Made by a program: the position numbers and the translations under genes. A stretch of DNA of 62,991 nucleotides from Armatimonadota bacterium. Its GTDB lineage: Bacteria > Armatimonadota > JAAZEB01. A model generated the notes under the pieces. The model was not told the origin of the DNA, searched no databases, and saw only the letters and a program-made list of their open reading frames with translations. This document shows, in pieces, positions 55,471 through 62,863 of this stretch. The stretch is taken from assembly GCA_012512265.1 (NCBI GenBank), contig JAAZEM010000156.1, positions 1 through 62,991 of the forward strand, given 5' to 3'. Each line of letters begins with the position of its first letter. Within the stretch, counting starts at the first letter, position 1.

Positions 55471-55492
55471 GCGCGGTGATTTACCGCCGCGC
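55471..55492. repeat. Type-2 REP hairpin within the head module
   Basis: GCGCGG (55471-55476) and CCGCGC (55487-55492) with inner GGT/ACC pairing, the same hairpin family as 36829-36849 and 61984-62009. It lies between the moron promoter and the protease gene. Confidence 0.55.
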
Positions 55493-55538
55493 ACACGCCG
55501 TGGGGGGGCGGTTTCGGATTTGGAAAGGAGGTGGCTTC

Positions 55539-56564
55539 ATGAAGGTGTTGGTCGAGCAGATTGAGCCCCGGCTGGAGGTGCTGGAGGATGCCGCGGGAGG
55601 CGAGCGCGGCTTCCGCATCCGGGGCACTGCGCTGATGGGGGGCGGGGTGTCGCGCAACGGGCGCTACTACCCGCCCGAGGTGGTGGCCGCCGCCGCGGGC
55701 AAGACGCCGCTCCCGATCACGCTCTATGCCCGGCATCGGGATGCCGTCGAGGGCACGGGCCTTCCCGTGGGCCGGGTGGACCGGCTCTACCTGGACGGCC
55801 CGGCGTTGAAGTATGAGGCGACGCTCGCGCCCACGCGCCTCGGGCGCGACCTGCGCGCGCTGATCGAGGGCGGCTTCATCGCCGGCGCGAGCATTCGTGC
55901 TTACCCCTATGCCAGCCATCGCGCGCGCCTGGGCGACCGGGATGTGGAGTGGATCGACGCGCTTACTTTGAGGGGGATCGACTTCACCGACGATCCGGGC
56001 GTGCCCGAGGCCGCGGGCTTCGAGATCCTGGAAGAGGCCGCCACGGGCGCGCTACTTCCGAATGCCCAGGCGGCCACGATGCTGCCCGAGGAGGAGAGGA
56101 TGAACCTGGAAGCGTTGGACCTGGAGACGTTGCGCGCGCGACGCCCCGACCTGGTGGACGCGGCGCGCGCGGAGGATCGGGCCCTCCTGGAGGAGACCTG
56201 CCGCGTGCTGGGTCTGGCCGGGCCGGAACGGCTGCCGGAGGTGGTGGCCGAGCTCGCGCGGTTGCGCAACCATCGCGAGATTGCCGCCCTGGCCGACGCG
56301 GAGCTCGAGGGCGACCCGCTTCGCGACGTGATCAAGGCGCGCCTGCTGGAGGAGTGCCCCACGTTGGAGTCGGCGCGAGAGCGCCTACAGCGCGAGCGCA
56401 CCTACGCGGCCCGGCTGCGCCAGGCGGTGCTTGCCTCGGGCCTTGTGGGCGCCGGCGGGCGCGCGCCGGCGGGCGCCGGGCTGGTGGAAAACCCGGAGGG
56501 CGCCGCGGTCTCGCCGGATCAGGTGCGAATCCGCCGGCTGGCCGGGGTGGCGGTGGAGGGGTGA
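55539..56564 (+). CDS. Prohead protease fused to scaffold-like C-terminus
   Basis: 341 residues from ATG 55539, after GGAAAGGAGG. The N-terminal about 160 residues fit the S78/gp21 prohead-protease fold: a His in LYARHRDAVEG near residue 67 and a Ser in IAGASIRAYPY near residue 118 are the likely catalytic pair. The remainder (about 190-320) is a charged, coiled-coil-rich region (LDLETLRARRPDLVDAARAE, split: LDLETLRARR, LVDAARAEDR) typical of internal scaffolding. The gene thus supplies both the protease and scaffold, which are separate (gp21, gp22) in T4. It precedes the capsid gene by 42 bp. Confidence 0.8.
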   Translation: MKVLVEQIEPRLEVLEDAAGGERGFRIRGTALMGGGVSRNGRYYPPEVVAAAAGKTPLPITLYARHRDAVEGTGLPVGRVDRLYLDGPALKYEATLAPTRLGRDLRALIEGGFIAGASIRAYPYASHRARLGDRDVEWIDALTLRGIDFTDDPGVPEAAGFEILEEAATGALLPNAQAATMLPEEERMNLEALDLETLRARRPDLVDAARAEDRALLEETCRVLGLAGPERLPEVVAELARLRNHREIAALADAELEGDPLRDVIKARLLEECPTLESARERLQRERTYAARLRQAVLASGLVGAGGRAPAGAGLVENPEGAAVSPDQVRIRRLAGVAVEG

Positions 56565-56606
56565 CCGCCTGGCACGGCGGGTGACACGCACGGAAAGGAG
56601 CTACGA

Positions 56607-57836
56607 ATGAACGCGCTCACTGAAGAGCAACGGCGCGTGGACGCGCTGGTGAACAAGCACGCCTGGATCCTGGAAGGAATTCAGGAGGAGCGCCTGCGCC
56701 GGTCGCTCGCCCAGCTGCTGGAGAACCAGGAGGCCTACACGCGCGGCCTGCTGGAGGATACGACCACGGCGGATCTCGCGATGCCGCAGGCCTACTCCGT
56801 GGCGCTCATCCGGAAGGTCTATCCCGCGCTCGTGGCCTACCGGCTGGCGAGCATCCAGCCGCTGCGCGGCCCGAACGGGAAGATCTTCTACCTGGATCAC
56901 GTGAGGGAGCCGGTGACCACTTTCCTCACCGCGCAGGCGGAGAGCGGCCAGGACGTGATCGAGGTGGACAGCGCCTACGGCTTGAAGCCGGGCGACCTCG
57001 TGACAATCGGCAAGGGTGACACCGCCGAAAGCCGGGTGATCGAGGCGGTGGTCCATAAGACGGTGACTCTCGCGGAAGATCTGGAAAACACGCATCCCAA
57101 GAACACGCCGGTGAGCTGCGCCTACTCCACGGCCAAGACCACCGAGGGCGGCGCCGTGGCCCGTGCCCGGCTCTCGCTCACCAGCATGGATGTTTCAGCC
57201 GAGAAGTACGCGCTGGCGGTGGCGTGGACCACGGAGGCGATGGAGGACCTGCGCGCGACGCACAACCTGGATGCCGAAGCCGAGTTGATCGACGCGGTGG
57301 CGGGCGAGATCGTGCGCGAGATCGACCGGGCCGTGCTCGCCGACATGCTTGCCAACGCCGGCGCCGGCGCCGTGCCCTGGAGTGCCACCAAGCCTGAGGG
57401 CTTCACCGAGACGGAGTGGCGGCGCACGCTCTACGACGCGATCGTGGACGCGAACAACGCCATCTTCAAGCGCCGCTACCGGAGCGCCGACTTCCTGGTG
57501 GCCGATCCCGATACGGTGGGCCGGCTGGAGAAGCTGGAAGAGTTCCATCTGAGCACGGAGGCCCAGCCGTCCATCGGCGTGCAGCTGGTGGGCCGGCTCA
57601 ACAACCGCTGGGAAGTGTATAAGACGGCGGACTTTCCCCCGAATCAGATCCTGGTGGGGATCAAGGGCGATGGCTACGTCTACGCGCCCTACGTGCCCCT
57701 CACCCTGACGCCTCCCCACTACGACGCCGCCACGGACACCTGGACGCGCGCTCTGCGCACGCGGGCTGCCCGGCAAATCACGGTGCCGGAGGCCTACGCC
57801 GTCGTCACGATCCTTCCCGAAGCGGCGGGCACGTGA
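56607..57836 (+). CDS. Major capsid protein, T4 gp23-like
   Basis: 409 residues with HK97-fold capsid features of the T4 branch: MPQAYSVALIRKVYPALVAYR then LASIQPLRGPNGKIFYLDHV near residue 70 corresponds to the gp23 RRVFPxLIA...VQPMxGPxGxIFYL motif. Later blocks are AEKYALAVAWTTEAMEDL, EIVREIDRAVLADMLANA and YRSADFLVADPDTVGRL. An N-terminal about 50-residue helical stretch (EEQRRVDALVNKHAWIL) may be the scaffold-like delta domain removed by the protease upstream. GGAAAGGAG precedes the ATG. The most secure anchor for the phage assignment. Confidence 0.92.
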   Translation: MNALTEEQRRVDALVNKHAWILEGIQEERLRRSLAQLLENQEAYTRGLLEDTTTADLAMPQAYSVALIRKVYPALVAYRLASIQPLRGPNGKIFYLDHVREPVTTFLTAQAESGQDVIEVDSAYGLKPGDLVTIGKGDTAESRVIEAVVHKTVTLAEDLENTHPKNTPVSCAYSTAKTTEGGAVARARLSLTSMDVSAEKYALAVAWTTEAMEDLRATHNLDAEAELIDAVAGEIVREIDRAVLADMLANAGAGAVPWSATKPEGFTETEWRRTLYDAIVDANNAIFKRRYRSADFLVADPDTVGRLEKLEEFHLSTEAQPSIGVQLVGRLNNRWEVYKTADFPPNQILVGIKGDGYVYAPYVPLTLTPPHYDAATDTWTRALRTRAARQITVPEAYAVVTILPEAAGT

Positions 57837-57850
57837 GAGGAGCGAGGCGC

Positions 57851-58234
57851 ATGCGGCCAGACAGAACGCAACAGGCCTACTACAAGCCGGGCGCTCCTGT
57901 GCTCCATCGCGCGGGAGTGACAGCCGCGGATGCCGCGGACCCGGTCTCTCCCGATGGGGCGATCTCGAGCGCGGGTTACCAGCGGGTGCGGTTTGACCTG
58001 GACACCACCGGCTCGGTGGCGCTGGCGGCGCTGCGGGTGCGGGTGCTTTTCTGGAACCCGCTGGCCGGGTGCTTCTTCCACGGCGACGACCGCGAGATGA
58101 CCGGAGACGAGCTCCTGGCCAGCCCGAGGTTCTCGCTCGACGTGGAGACTCGCGGTGCGCCGGCTGTCTTCCTGAAGGTGGTCTCTGCCGAGGCGGAGGA
58201 GCTCGCCCTCGACGTCTACGCGATGCCGTGGTGA
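57851..58234 (+). CDS. Small phage structural protein (head decoration or stabilisation candidate)
   Basis: 127 residues from ATG 57851 (GAGAGGAGCGAGG upstream). Mostly beta: YQRVRFDLDTTGSVALAALRVRVLFWNPLAGCFFHGDDREM, split here as YQRVRFDLDTTG and LRVRVLFWNPLAGCFF, ending ALDVYAMPW. No family recognised. Position just after the capsid gene and before a fibre-like gene is where decoration or neck proteins occur. It is separated from the next gene by a strong stem-loop at 58248. Confidence 0.6.
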   Translation: MRPDRTQQAYYKPGAPVLHRAGVTAADAADPVSPDGAISSAGYQRVRFDLDTTGSVALAALRVRVLFWNPLAGCFFHGDDREMTGDELLASPRFSLDVETRGAPAVFLKVVSAEAEELALDVYAMPW

Positions 58235-58247
58235 GAGGTCCGGGGCT

Positions 58248-58276
58248 CCCGGGGGCCTTCTCCGGAGGCCCCCGGG
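58248..58276 (+). terminator. Stem-loop between small structural gene and propeller gene
   Basis: A perfect 11-bp stem (CCCGGGGGCCT 58248-58258, AGGCCCCCGGG 58266-58276) 13 bp after the stop. No U-tract; it may attenuate transcription or mark a processing point that raises capsid relative to fibre expression. Confidence 0.55.
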
Positions 58277-58295
58277 CGGGCGAGAGGAGGTTGAG

Positions 58296-60020
58296 ATGAT
58301 CCGACTTGCCGGCGCGGCGCGCGAGGCCATGCGGGGCGTGGTGGCCGGCTGGGTCCGCCGGGTTTTCGCGCGCGATGCCGCCCCTGCGCTGGAGGTGCGC
58401 CAGGATGGAAGCGGCGACCAGCTGGTGATCCGGCGCGGCGACGAGACGCTCGTGCGGGTGACGGCAGAAGGGGGGATCGCCGGGCCGGTGCGCCTGGTGC
58501 CCCAGGCCGAGCCGGAGGCTGCCGAGGAAGGGTACGCTTACTATGACCGCGCCGAAAAGCGTCTCCGATGGCATGATGGCACGGCCTGGCGGGGAAGTGC
58601 CGCGGCGGGCGCCAACGCCGATATCACCTCGCTCTCCGGGCTGGTCACGCCGCTCGACGTGGCGCAAGGTGGCACAGGAGCGAGCACGGTGGCCGGGGCG
58701 CGCGCGAAGCTGGGGATTGGCCGCGGGGTGTTTCACGCCCTGGGCCGGCCAGTGGGATGCGACGTGGCCGCGAGCGACCCTGACCTGCGCGCGTTCTATG
58801 GGGGCTTCACCGACGGCGTCTATGGCTATCTGGTGCCGTTCGGAGTGGGCGAGGCGCGCTCGGGAAAGGTGGCGCGCCTGGACCTGCGCGACTTCGGAAG
58901 CGTGACGAGCCTGGATCTGACGACTGCGGTGCGAAAGCTCGCGTTTACCGCGGGAAAGGATGCCGGCATCCGACGCGGCGAGACCATCACCGGCGCGATA
59001 AGCGGCGCGACCGCGACCGTGGCGGGTGTCGCGGTGACGAGCGGGAGCTGGGCCACGGGAGACGCGGCCGGAGACCTCTACCTGCGCGACCAAACGGGGA
59101 GCTTCGTCGCGGAGAGCCTGAACGTGGGGAGCGCCACGGGGATTGCCGCGGTGACGGGCGGCTCCGGACCGTCTGATTTGACCGGGTTCCTCGGCGGGTT
59201 CACGGACGGGCGCTACGGCTACCTGGTGCCCCAAAGCAACTCCGGCGGACTTCATGGCCGGGCAGCGCGCATTGACCTGGCGGACTTCGCCAGCGTCGAG
59301 GTGATCCCCCTGGATACGCTGCCGGGGGAGCCGAAGGGCTTCGGAGGCGGCTTCACGGATGGAGCGTATGCCTACTTTGTGCCCACCTTCACGGGTCGAC
59401 TCGCGCGCGTGAACCTGGTGGATCTCGATGAGATGGAAGCGCTCGATCTGACGGCGCTCGACGGCGACCTGACCGGCTTCGTGGGCGGGTTTACGGACGG
59501 TCGCTACGGATACCTGGTGCCGTGGGATCATGGGGCGCGATCGGGCAAACTGGTCCGCGTGGACCTCACCGACTTCGCGAGCGTGGCGGTGCTCAACGTG
59601 GCCGCGTTCTGCCCAGAGTTGAAGGGGTTCATCGGCGGCTTCACGGATGGTCGCTACGCCTACCTGGTGCCCTATGATAACGGGCAGAGGTTCGGCAAGG
59701 TGGTCCGGGTGGATCTCGCCGACTTCTCCAGCATCGCGGTGCTCGACCTGGAGGCGGTGGATCCGGATCTCAAGGGGTTCTACGGCGGCTTCACGGATGG
59801 CCGCTACGGCTACTTCGTGCCGAACGCCGGGACGGTGGCAAAGCTGGCGCGAGTGGATCTGGAGGACTTCAGCACGGTATCGGTCTGCGACCTGACCGCA
59901 GTGCATCCCCAGATGCGCGGCTACTGCGGCGGCTACGTGAGTGGCGGCCATGCCTATCTGGTGCCCTCGTTCACCGCCATGGTGGCCCGCCTGCAGCTGG
60001 GCTTTGGAGGAGGGCTATGA
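58296..60020 (+). CDS. Fibre-like virion protein with seven-bladed propeller
   Basis: 574 residues. The N-terminus has a TM/helical start, then DITSLSGLVTPLDVAQGGTGASTVAGARAKLG (key parts DITSLSGL and VAQGGTGAST), a linker typical of tail fibres. From about residue 165 there are seven repeats of the form F-x-GGFTDGRYGYLVP (seventh: YCGGYVSGGHAYLVP), fitting a closed seven-bladed beta-propeller. Between repeats 1 and 2 is an inserted about 75-residue beta domain (GETITGAISGATATVAGVAV). The repeats share the DFxSVxVLDL strand. It is likely a receptor-binding or adhesin protein. Found downstream of the capsid, not in a tail block. Confidence 0.8.
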   Translation: MIRLAGAAREAMRGVVAGWVRRVFARDAAPALEVRQDGSGDQLVIRRGDETLVRVTAEGGIAGPVRLVPQAEPEAAEEGYAYYDRAEKRLRWHDGTAWRGSAAAGANADITSLSGLVTPLDVAQGGTGASTVAGARAKLGIGRGVFHALGRPVGCDVAASDPDLRAFYGGFTDGVYGYLVPFGVGEARSGKVARLDLRDFGSVTSLDLTTAVRKLAFTAGKDAGIRRGETITGAISGATATVAGVAVTSGSWATGDAAGDLYLRDQTGSFVAESLNVGSATGIAAVTGGSGPSDLTGFLGGFTDGRYGYLVPQSNSGGLHGRAARIDLADFASVEVIPLDTLPGEPKGFGGGFTDGAYAYFVPTFTGRLARVNLVDLDEMEALDLTALDGDLTGFVGGFTDGRYGYLVPWDHGARSGKLVRVDLTDFASVAVLNVAAFCPELKGFIGGFTDGRYAYLVPYDNGQRFGKVVRVDLADFSSIAVLDLEAVDPDLKGFYGGFTDGRYGYFVPNAGTVAKLARVDLEDFSTVSVCDLTAVHPQMRGYCGGYVSGGHAYLVPSFTAMVARLQLGFGGGL

Positions 60021-60220
60021 GCGCGCACCGGGTACGCATCGTCAACGGCAAGATTGCCGAGGTGAACACCGGGTCGCCGGAGTGCGTGGTGCCACTGCCG
60101 GCGCAGTATCTGGGCCGGCGGCTGGACAGCCTCCTTTACCGGGATGGGGAGTGGAGCGACGACCCGGAATACAAGGAGCCAAGCCGGCCGCCGGCGCCCG
60201 CGGGCGTGCCGCCGGCATGA
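60017..60220 (+). CDS. Small Pro-rich phage protein
   Basis: 67 residues, ATGA overlap with the propeller gene stop and GGAGGAGGG upstream, so translationally coupled. Short beta N-terminus (HRVRIVNGKIAEVNTG) and a Pro/Ala tail (PSRPPAPAGVPP). No family. The coupling suggests it is a partner, chaperone or anchor for the propeller protein. Confidence 0.65.
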   Translation: MSAHRVRIVNGKIAEVNTGSPECVVPLPAQYLGRRLDSLLYRDGEWSDDPEYKEPSRPPAPAGVPPA

Positions 60221-60265
60221 GCCAGGTGAAAGCCGGGCCGGCATCCCGGCGGAAGGAGGAGCGCA

Positions 60266-60826
60266 ATGACACGAGCGGAATGGGTGGCGGCGCTGAACAC
60301 GCGGCTGAAGGATAGCGAGAACCAGCTGTTCACGCCGGAGGAGAAGGAAGCGCACATCGAGGCCGCGGTGCAGGAGTATAGCCGTCGCCGACCCCGCTTC
60401 TTCACCGCGGAGATCATCACAGGGGCGGGACGGCAGTGCTATCCCCTGCCGGAGGGCGCGCTGTGGGTGGCCGGCGTGGTGCTGCCGGCGCCCTCCGGCG
60501 CCCCGGAGGATGGATGCTGGCAGCGCGGCTGGATGGATGACGGGGGATCGCTGTGGCTCTTCCCCGCTCCGGAGGCGGATGGGCTGCCGGTCCGGGTGAC
60601 CTGCGCGGGCGCGTGGGCGCCCGAGGAGGTGCCCGCCGGAGAGACGGAACTGGTGCTTCTCGCCGCGCACGCGCGCTGTTGCGAGGTGCTGGCGACGGAA
60701 ACCGCGCGCGCCTTCGTCTTCTGGGTGGGCGACGAGAAGTTCGATAAGAGCGAGGTGAGCGCGCATTATCGGGAGCTGGCGCAGGCGCTTCGCGCCGAGC
60801 TGCGCCGGAAACTCGCGCGCCACTAG
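60266..60826 (+). CDS. Head-tail connector (adaptor) candidate
   Basis: 186 residues: helical N-terminus (TRAEWVAALNTRLKDSENQL, TPEEKEAHIEAAVQEYSRRRP, given here in part as TRAEWVAALNTRL and EAHIEAAVQEY), a small beta core (GRQCYPLPEGALWVAGVVLP) and a long C-terminal helical pair. This is the general plan of gp6/gp15-type adaptor proteins and phage gp6-like neck proteins, inferred from fold and location. GGAAGGAGGAG upstream. Its TAG stop lies inside the end repeat of the element at 60823. Confidence 0.65.
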   Translation: MTRAEWVAALNTRLKDSENQLFTPEEKEAHIEAAVQEYSRRRPRFFTAEIITGAGRQCYPLPEGALWVAGVVLPAPSGAPEDGCWQRGWMDDGGSLWLFPAPEADGLPVRVTCAGAWAPEEVPAGETELVLLAAHARCCEVLATETARAFVFWVGDEKFDKSEVSAHYRELAQALRAELRRKLARH

Positions 60827-60993
60827 CCCGCATTATTCATCAGAATAATGAAAAGAAGTCTCTCTGCCAAGCGTGGCGCGGGTTCGTGGGCACAGCCCCG
60901 AAAACACTCTGGCCCCGGGCGCTTGTGGCGGCAACGACGTGCTACCAGGCAAGAGTCTTCTTTTGAAGTATTCTGGTGAATACTTCGGGCTAG
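60823..60993. mobile_element. 171-bp inverted-repeat element (MITE-like, empty form)
   Basis: Ends CTAGCCCG ... CGGGCTAG are inverted, and the pairing continues about 40 bp inward with few mismatches (ATTCATCAGAATAAT on the left versus ATTCACCAGAATACT inverted on the right, then AAAAGAAG). Each end also forms its own short hairpin (ATTATTC/GAATAAT; GTATTC/GAATAC). The core 60842-60965 matches 19112-19236 of the island. No coding capacity. It splits the phage late operon between two connector genes without breaking either frame. Confidence 0.8.
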
Positions 60994-61011
60994 GCGCCGG
61001 AGGGATGAGCG

Positions 61012-61359
61012 ATGCTGAAGCAAGCGGACCTGGACGAGGCCGTCGCCACAGTCATGGCTATGCGCGAGGCGGTGGGCGAGCCGGTGACGTTGCGCCACTA
61101 TGAGGGCTATGGGGGCGATCCCCCAGAGCCTGCCTATACCGAGACGGCGATCCGCGCGCGCTTTACGCCGGTGCCGCCCGGGCTCATCTCGTCCGGGCTC
61201 TACATGAAAAACGACCTGCAGCTCATTACCAGTGTGCCGGTTGTGCCTGGCGATCTGATCGACCGCTTCGGCGAGACCTACGAAGTGCTGGATGCTCCCT
61301 TCGTGCGCCGGCTGACGGACCGCGTGATCGCCTACGAGACCAAGGTGAGGAAGAGGTGA
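61012..61359 (+). CDS. Phage head-closure or neck-like protein
   Basis: 115 residues: helical start (LKQADLDEAVATVMAMREAV), then a beta-barrel pattern (TAIRARFTPVPPGLIS, VPVVPGDLIDRFGETYEVLD) ending LTDRVIAYETKVRKR. Barrel-like small proteins at this position are usually stoppers or neck proteins (gp16/FII-type). The family is inferred from context. GGAGGG upstream of ATG 61012. The first gene after the inverted-repeat element, so its transcription depends on read-through. Confidence 0.6.
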   Translation: MLKQADLDEAVATVMAMREAVGEPVTLRHYEGYGGDPPEPAYTETAIRARFTPVPPGLISSGLYMKNDLQLITSVPVVPGDLIDRFGETYEVLDAPFVRRLTDRVIAYETKVRKR

Positions 61360-61367
61360 GGAGAGGG

Positions 61368-61541
61368 ATGGACGCGATCACCTTCATCAAGGAGACCGGG
61401 TTCCCGGCAGGGGCTTTCGTGATGCTCTACGCTCTCTTTCGCACGACGCTTGCCGAGAACACGCGCGCCCTTCAGGAGTTGTCCCACGTCATCCGTGAGG
61501 TGAGAGGCCTGCTCCTGCGCCTGAACGGCGCAACGAAGTGA
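61368..61541 (+). CDS. Holin-like small membrane protein
   Basis: 57 residues: MDAITFIKETGFPAGAFVML, then one hydrophobic segment (AGAFVMLYALFRTTL) and a charged amphipathic C-terminal helix (ALQELSHVIREVRGLLLRL). This matches the BhlA/YvrJ-like small holin or bacteriocin-secretion type. ATG 61368 has GGAGAGGG upstream; a GTG at 61356 is less likely. Located just before another small membrane protein, a lysis pair by position. Confidence 0.6.
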   Translation: MDAITFIKETGFPAGAFVMLYALFRTTLAENTRALQELSHVIREVRGLLLRLNGATK

Positions 61542-61559
61542 CCTGGAAAGGAGTGTCGC

Positions 61560-61850
61560 ATGGAATGGCAGAGTCTGGTGGGGTGGCTGGTGGCGGCCGC
61601 GACGGCGCTGTGGGCGTTGGTCCGGCGCAACCGGGCCGCCATCGCGCTGCACGCCGCGGAGGCCGTGGCGTTTGCTGAGAAGTACTACTGGGGCGCGCCC
61701 GACGAGGCACTCGAGCGCGAAGCGTTGCGCTACTTTGAGGAGTTCTGGCCTTCGGTGCCGGCTCCGCTGGTGCGTGCCGCTGTGCGCGAGATATGCCGCC
61801 GCCGGAAGACGCGCGCTCACGGCCTGGTGCCCGATCAGAAGCCTGCGTGA
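61560..61850 (+). CDS. Second holin-like protein
   Basis: 96 residues with one N-terminal membrane helix (LVGWLVAAATALWALV), a basic RRNR stop-transfer, then an amphipathic helical region with KYYWGAPDEALEREALRYF and a basic C-terminus (RRRKTRAHG). This resembles LL-H/phi-type phage holins in outline. GGAAAGGAG precedes ATG 61560. The final gene of the module; a terminator follows. No endolysin other than the M23-like protein at 53261 is present. Confidence 0.6.
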   Translation: MEWQSLVGWLVAAATALWALVRRNRAAIALHAAEAVAFAEKYYWGAPDEALEREALRYFEEFWPSVPAPLVRAAVREICRRRKTRAHGLVPDQKPA

Positions 61851-61898
61851 GCGGCGGAGGCCCCCGTTTGGGGGATGGGAGATCTCGCGTGAGGTTCA

Positions 61899-61924
61899 GC
61901 CCCAGGGCGCGGAAACCCTGGGGC
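61899..61924 (+). terminator. Stem-loop ending the phage operon
   Basis: GCCCCAGGG (61899-61907) pairs with CCCTGGGGC (61916-61924), 48 bp after the last phage gene; a smaller CCCCC/GGGGG hairpin at about 61861-61874 precedes it. No U-tract. Confidence 0.6.
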
Positions 61925-61983
61925 CGGGCCCCTGAGATTCCGACATAAGGAATCCGAAGCTACGGAGGCGGCGCGCAACCCGG

Positions 61984-62140
61984 CGCGCGGCGATAGATCA
62001 CCGCGCTGCTTGCGAGCGAAGCCCTGCCGGGCTGGGTTGGGGATACTCCCAGATGTCTCAAAACGGCGGTGGCTGGGAGGAGAAGCCCCGAAGGGCTTTG
62101 CCGGAAAGCAGCGCGGAGCTTCGAGCTCCGCGCGTGCGGG
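61984..62140 (-). repeat. REP-like repeat cluster, copy R6 (inverted)
   Basis: 26 bp at 61984-62009 are the exact reverse complement of 36825-36850. Together with the adjoining AGCCC/GGGCT stem the match extends to about 50 bp with one mismatch. Then the main hairpin (10-bp arms, loop TCG) occurs at 62111-62133. The block lies just outside the phage module. Confidence 0.85.
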
Positions 62141-62185
62141 CGGCCTTCCCCTTGTGTCGGAATCCCAGGCTGCGCCCTGCGGCGG

Positions 62186-62214
62186 TTGAGGCATTGCCTG
62201 GCGTACGGTATAAT
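62186..62214 (+). promoter_or_regulatory. Sigma-70-type promoter for the thioesterase gene
   Basis: TTGAGG (62186-62191), 17-bp spacer, TATAAT (62209-62214). About 60 bp before GTG 62274. Confidence 0.8.
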
Positions 62215-62273
62215 GGCGCCAGGGCCAGCGCGCGAGCGAACGCGGTGGCATCTATCCAGGGCAAGAGAGGAGT

Positions 62274-62735
62274 GTGGCCGTGCGAGTGTACCGGTTGGAC
62301 CTGACGGTGCCCGACGAGGCGGTGGATGAGAATGCGCACGTCAACAACGTAGAGTATATCCGCTGGATGGAGGAGGCGGCGCGTGCCCACGCGGCGCATC
62401 AGGGAAGCACGGCGGCCGCTCAGGCCATCGGCGCCACGTGGTACGCGCGCGCGATCCGGGTGGAGTACTTGCGACCCGCCTTTGCCGGCGAGCACCTGGC
62501 CATCCTCACCTGGGTGGCCGACTTTCACAAGGTGCGCTCGCTGCGCCGCTATCGCATCTTTCGGGTTACCGATGGCGTCCTCCTCGCCGAAGGCGAGACG
62601 GATTGGGTCTTCGTCGATGCCGCGACCGGACGCCCGCGGTCGATTCCGCCTGAGGTGACGCGCCTCTTCGAGGTGGTTCCAGAGGATGAGGCTCCCCAGA
62701 GTCTGGCCGGCGTGGCGCCAGCACGCTCTCTCTGA
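62274..62735 (+). CDS. Hotdog-fold acyl-CoA thioesterase (YbgC/FadM-like)
   Basis: 153 residues from GTG 62274 (AGAGGAG upstream). 4HBT motif: VDENAHVNNVEYIRWMEEAA near residue 16, with the active-site Asp/Glu and the HVNN turn, then RVEYLRPAFAGEHLAILTWV, the second strand pair of the hotdog. It hydrolyses acyl-CoA or acyl-ACP; chain length unknown. The C-terminal about 25 residues (PEDEAPQSLAGVAPAR) are extra. It is a host gene flanking the phage module and has a near-consensus promoter. Confidence 0.88.
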   Translation: MAVRVYRLDLTVPDEAVDENAHVNNVEYIRWMEEAARAHAAHQGSTAAAQAIGATWYARAIRVEYLRPAFAGEHLAILTWVADFHKVRSLRRYRIFRVTDGVLLAEGETDWVFVDAATGRPRSIPPEVTRLFEVVPEDEAPQSLAGVAPARSL

Positions 62736-62863
62736 ACTCGTTGCCGCATACCCCTTTTCGTATGGGAACGGTGCACCGTGCGCGAGGAAGGCATTGCCCG
62801 GCCGGATGTCGAAGCGGGTTCCCAACAGGCGGTAGATAGGTGGGCCGTCCGAAGGAGGGAGCG

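Larger units (their letters stand above)
51658..61850 (+). mobile_element. Tailless prophage-like head module (about 10.2 kb)
   Basis: Fourteen plus-strand genes in head order (terminase, M23-like, portal, protease, capsid, small protein, propeller, connectors, holin-like) plus one minus-strand gene. I find no integrase, replication, tape-measure, tail tube, sheath or baseplate gene, and no att repeat at the edges. GC content and codon use look like the host. It could be a decayed prophage, a gene-transfer-agent-like unit, or a satellite using another phage's tail. Confidence 0.75.

Noticed and set aside
60823..60993. Short inverted-repeat element as an IS200/IS605 right end with omega RNA
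   Set aside because: Ends are inverted repeats of each other and no TnpB or RAYT gene adjoins it; IS605 ends are not inverted repeats.
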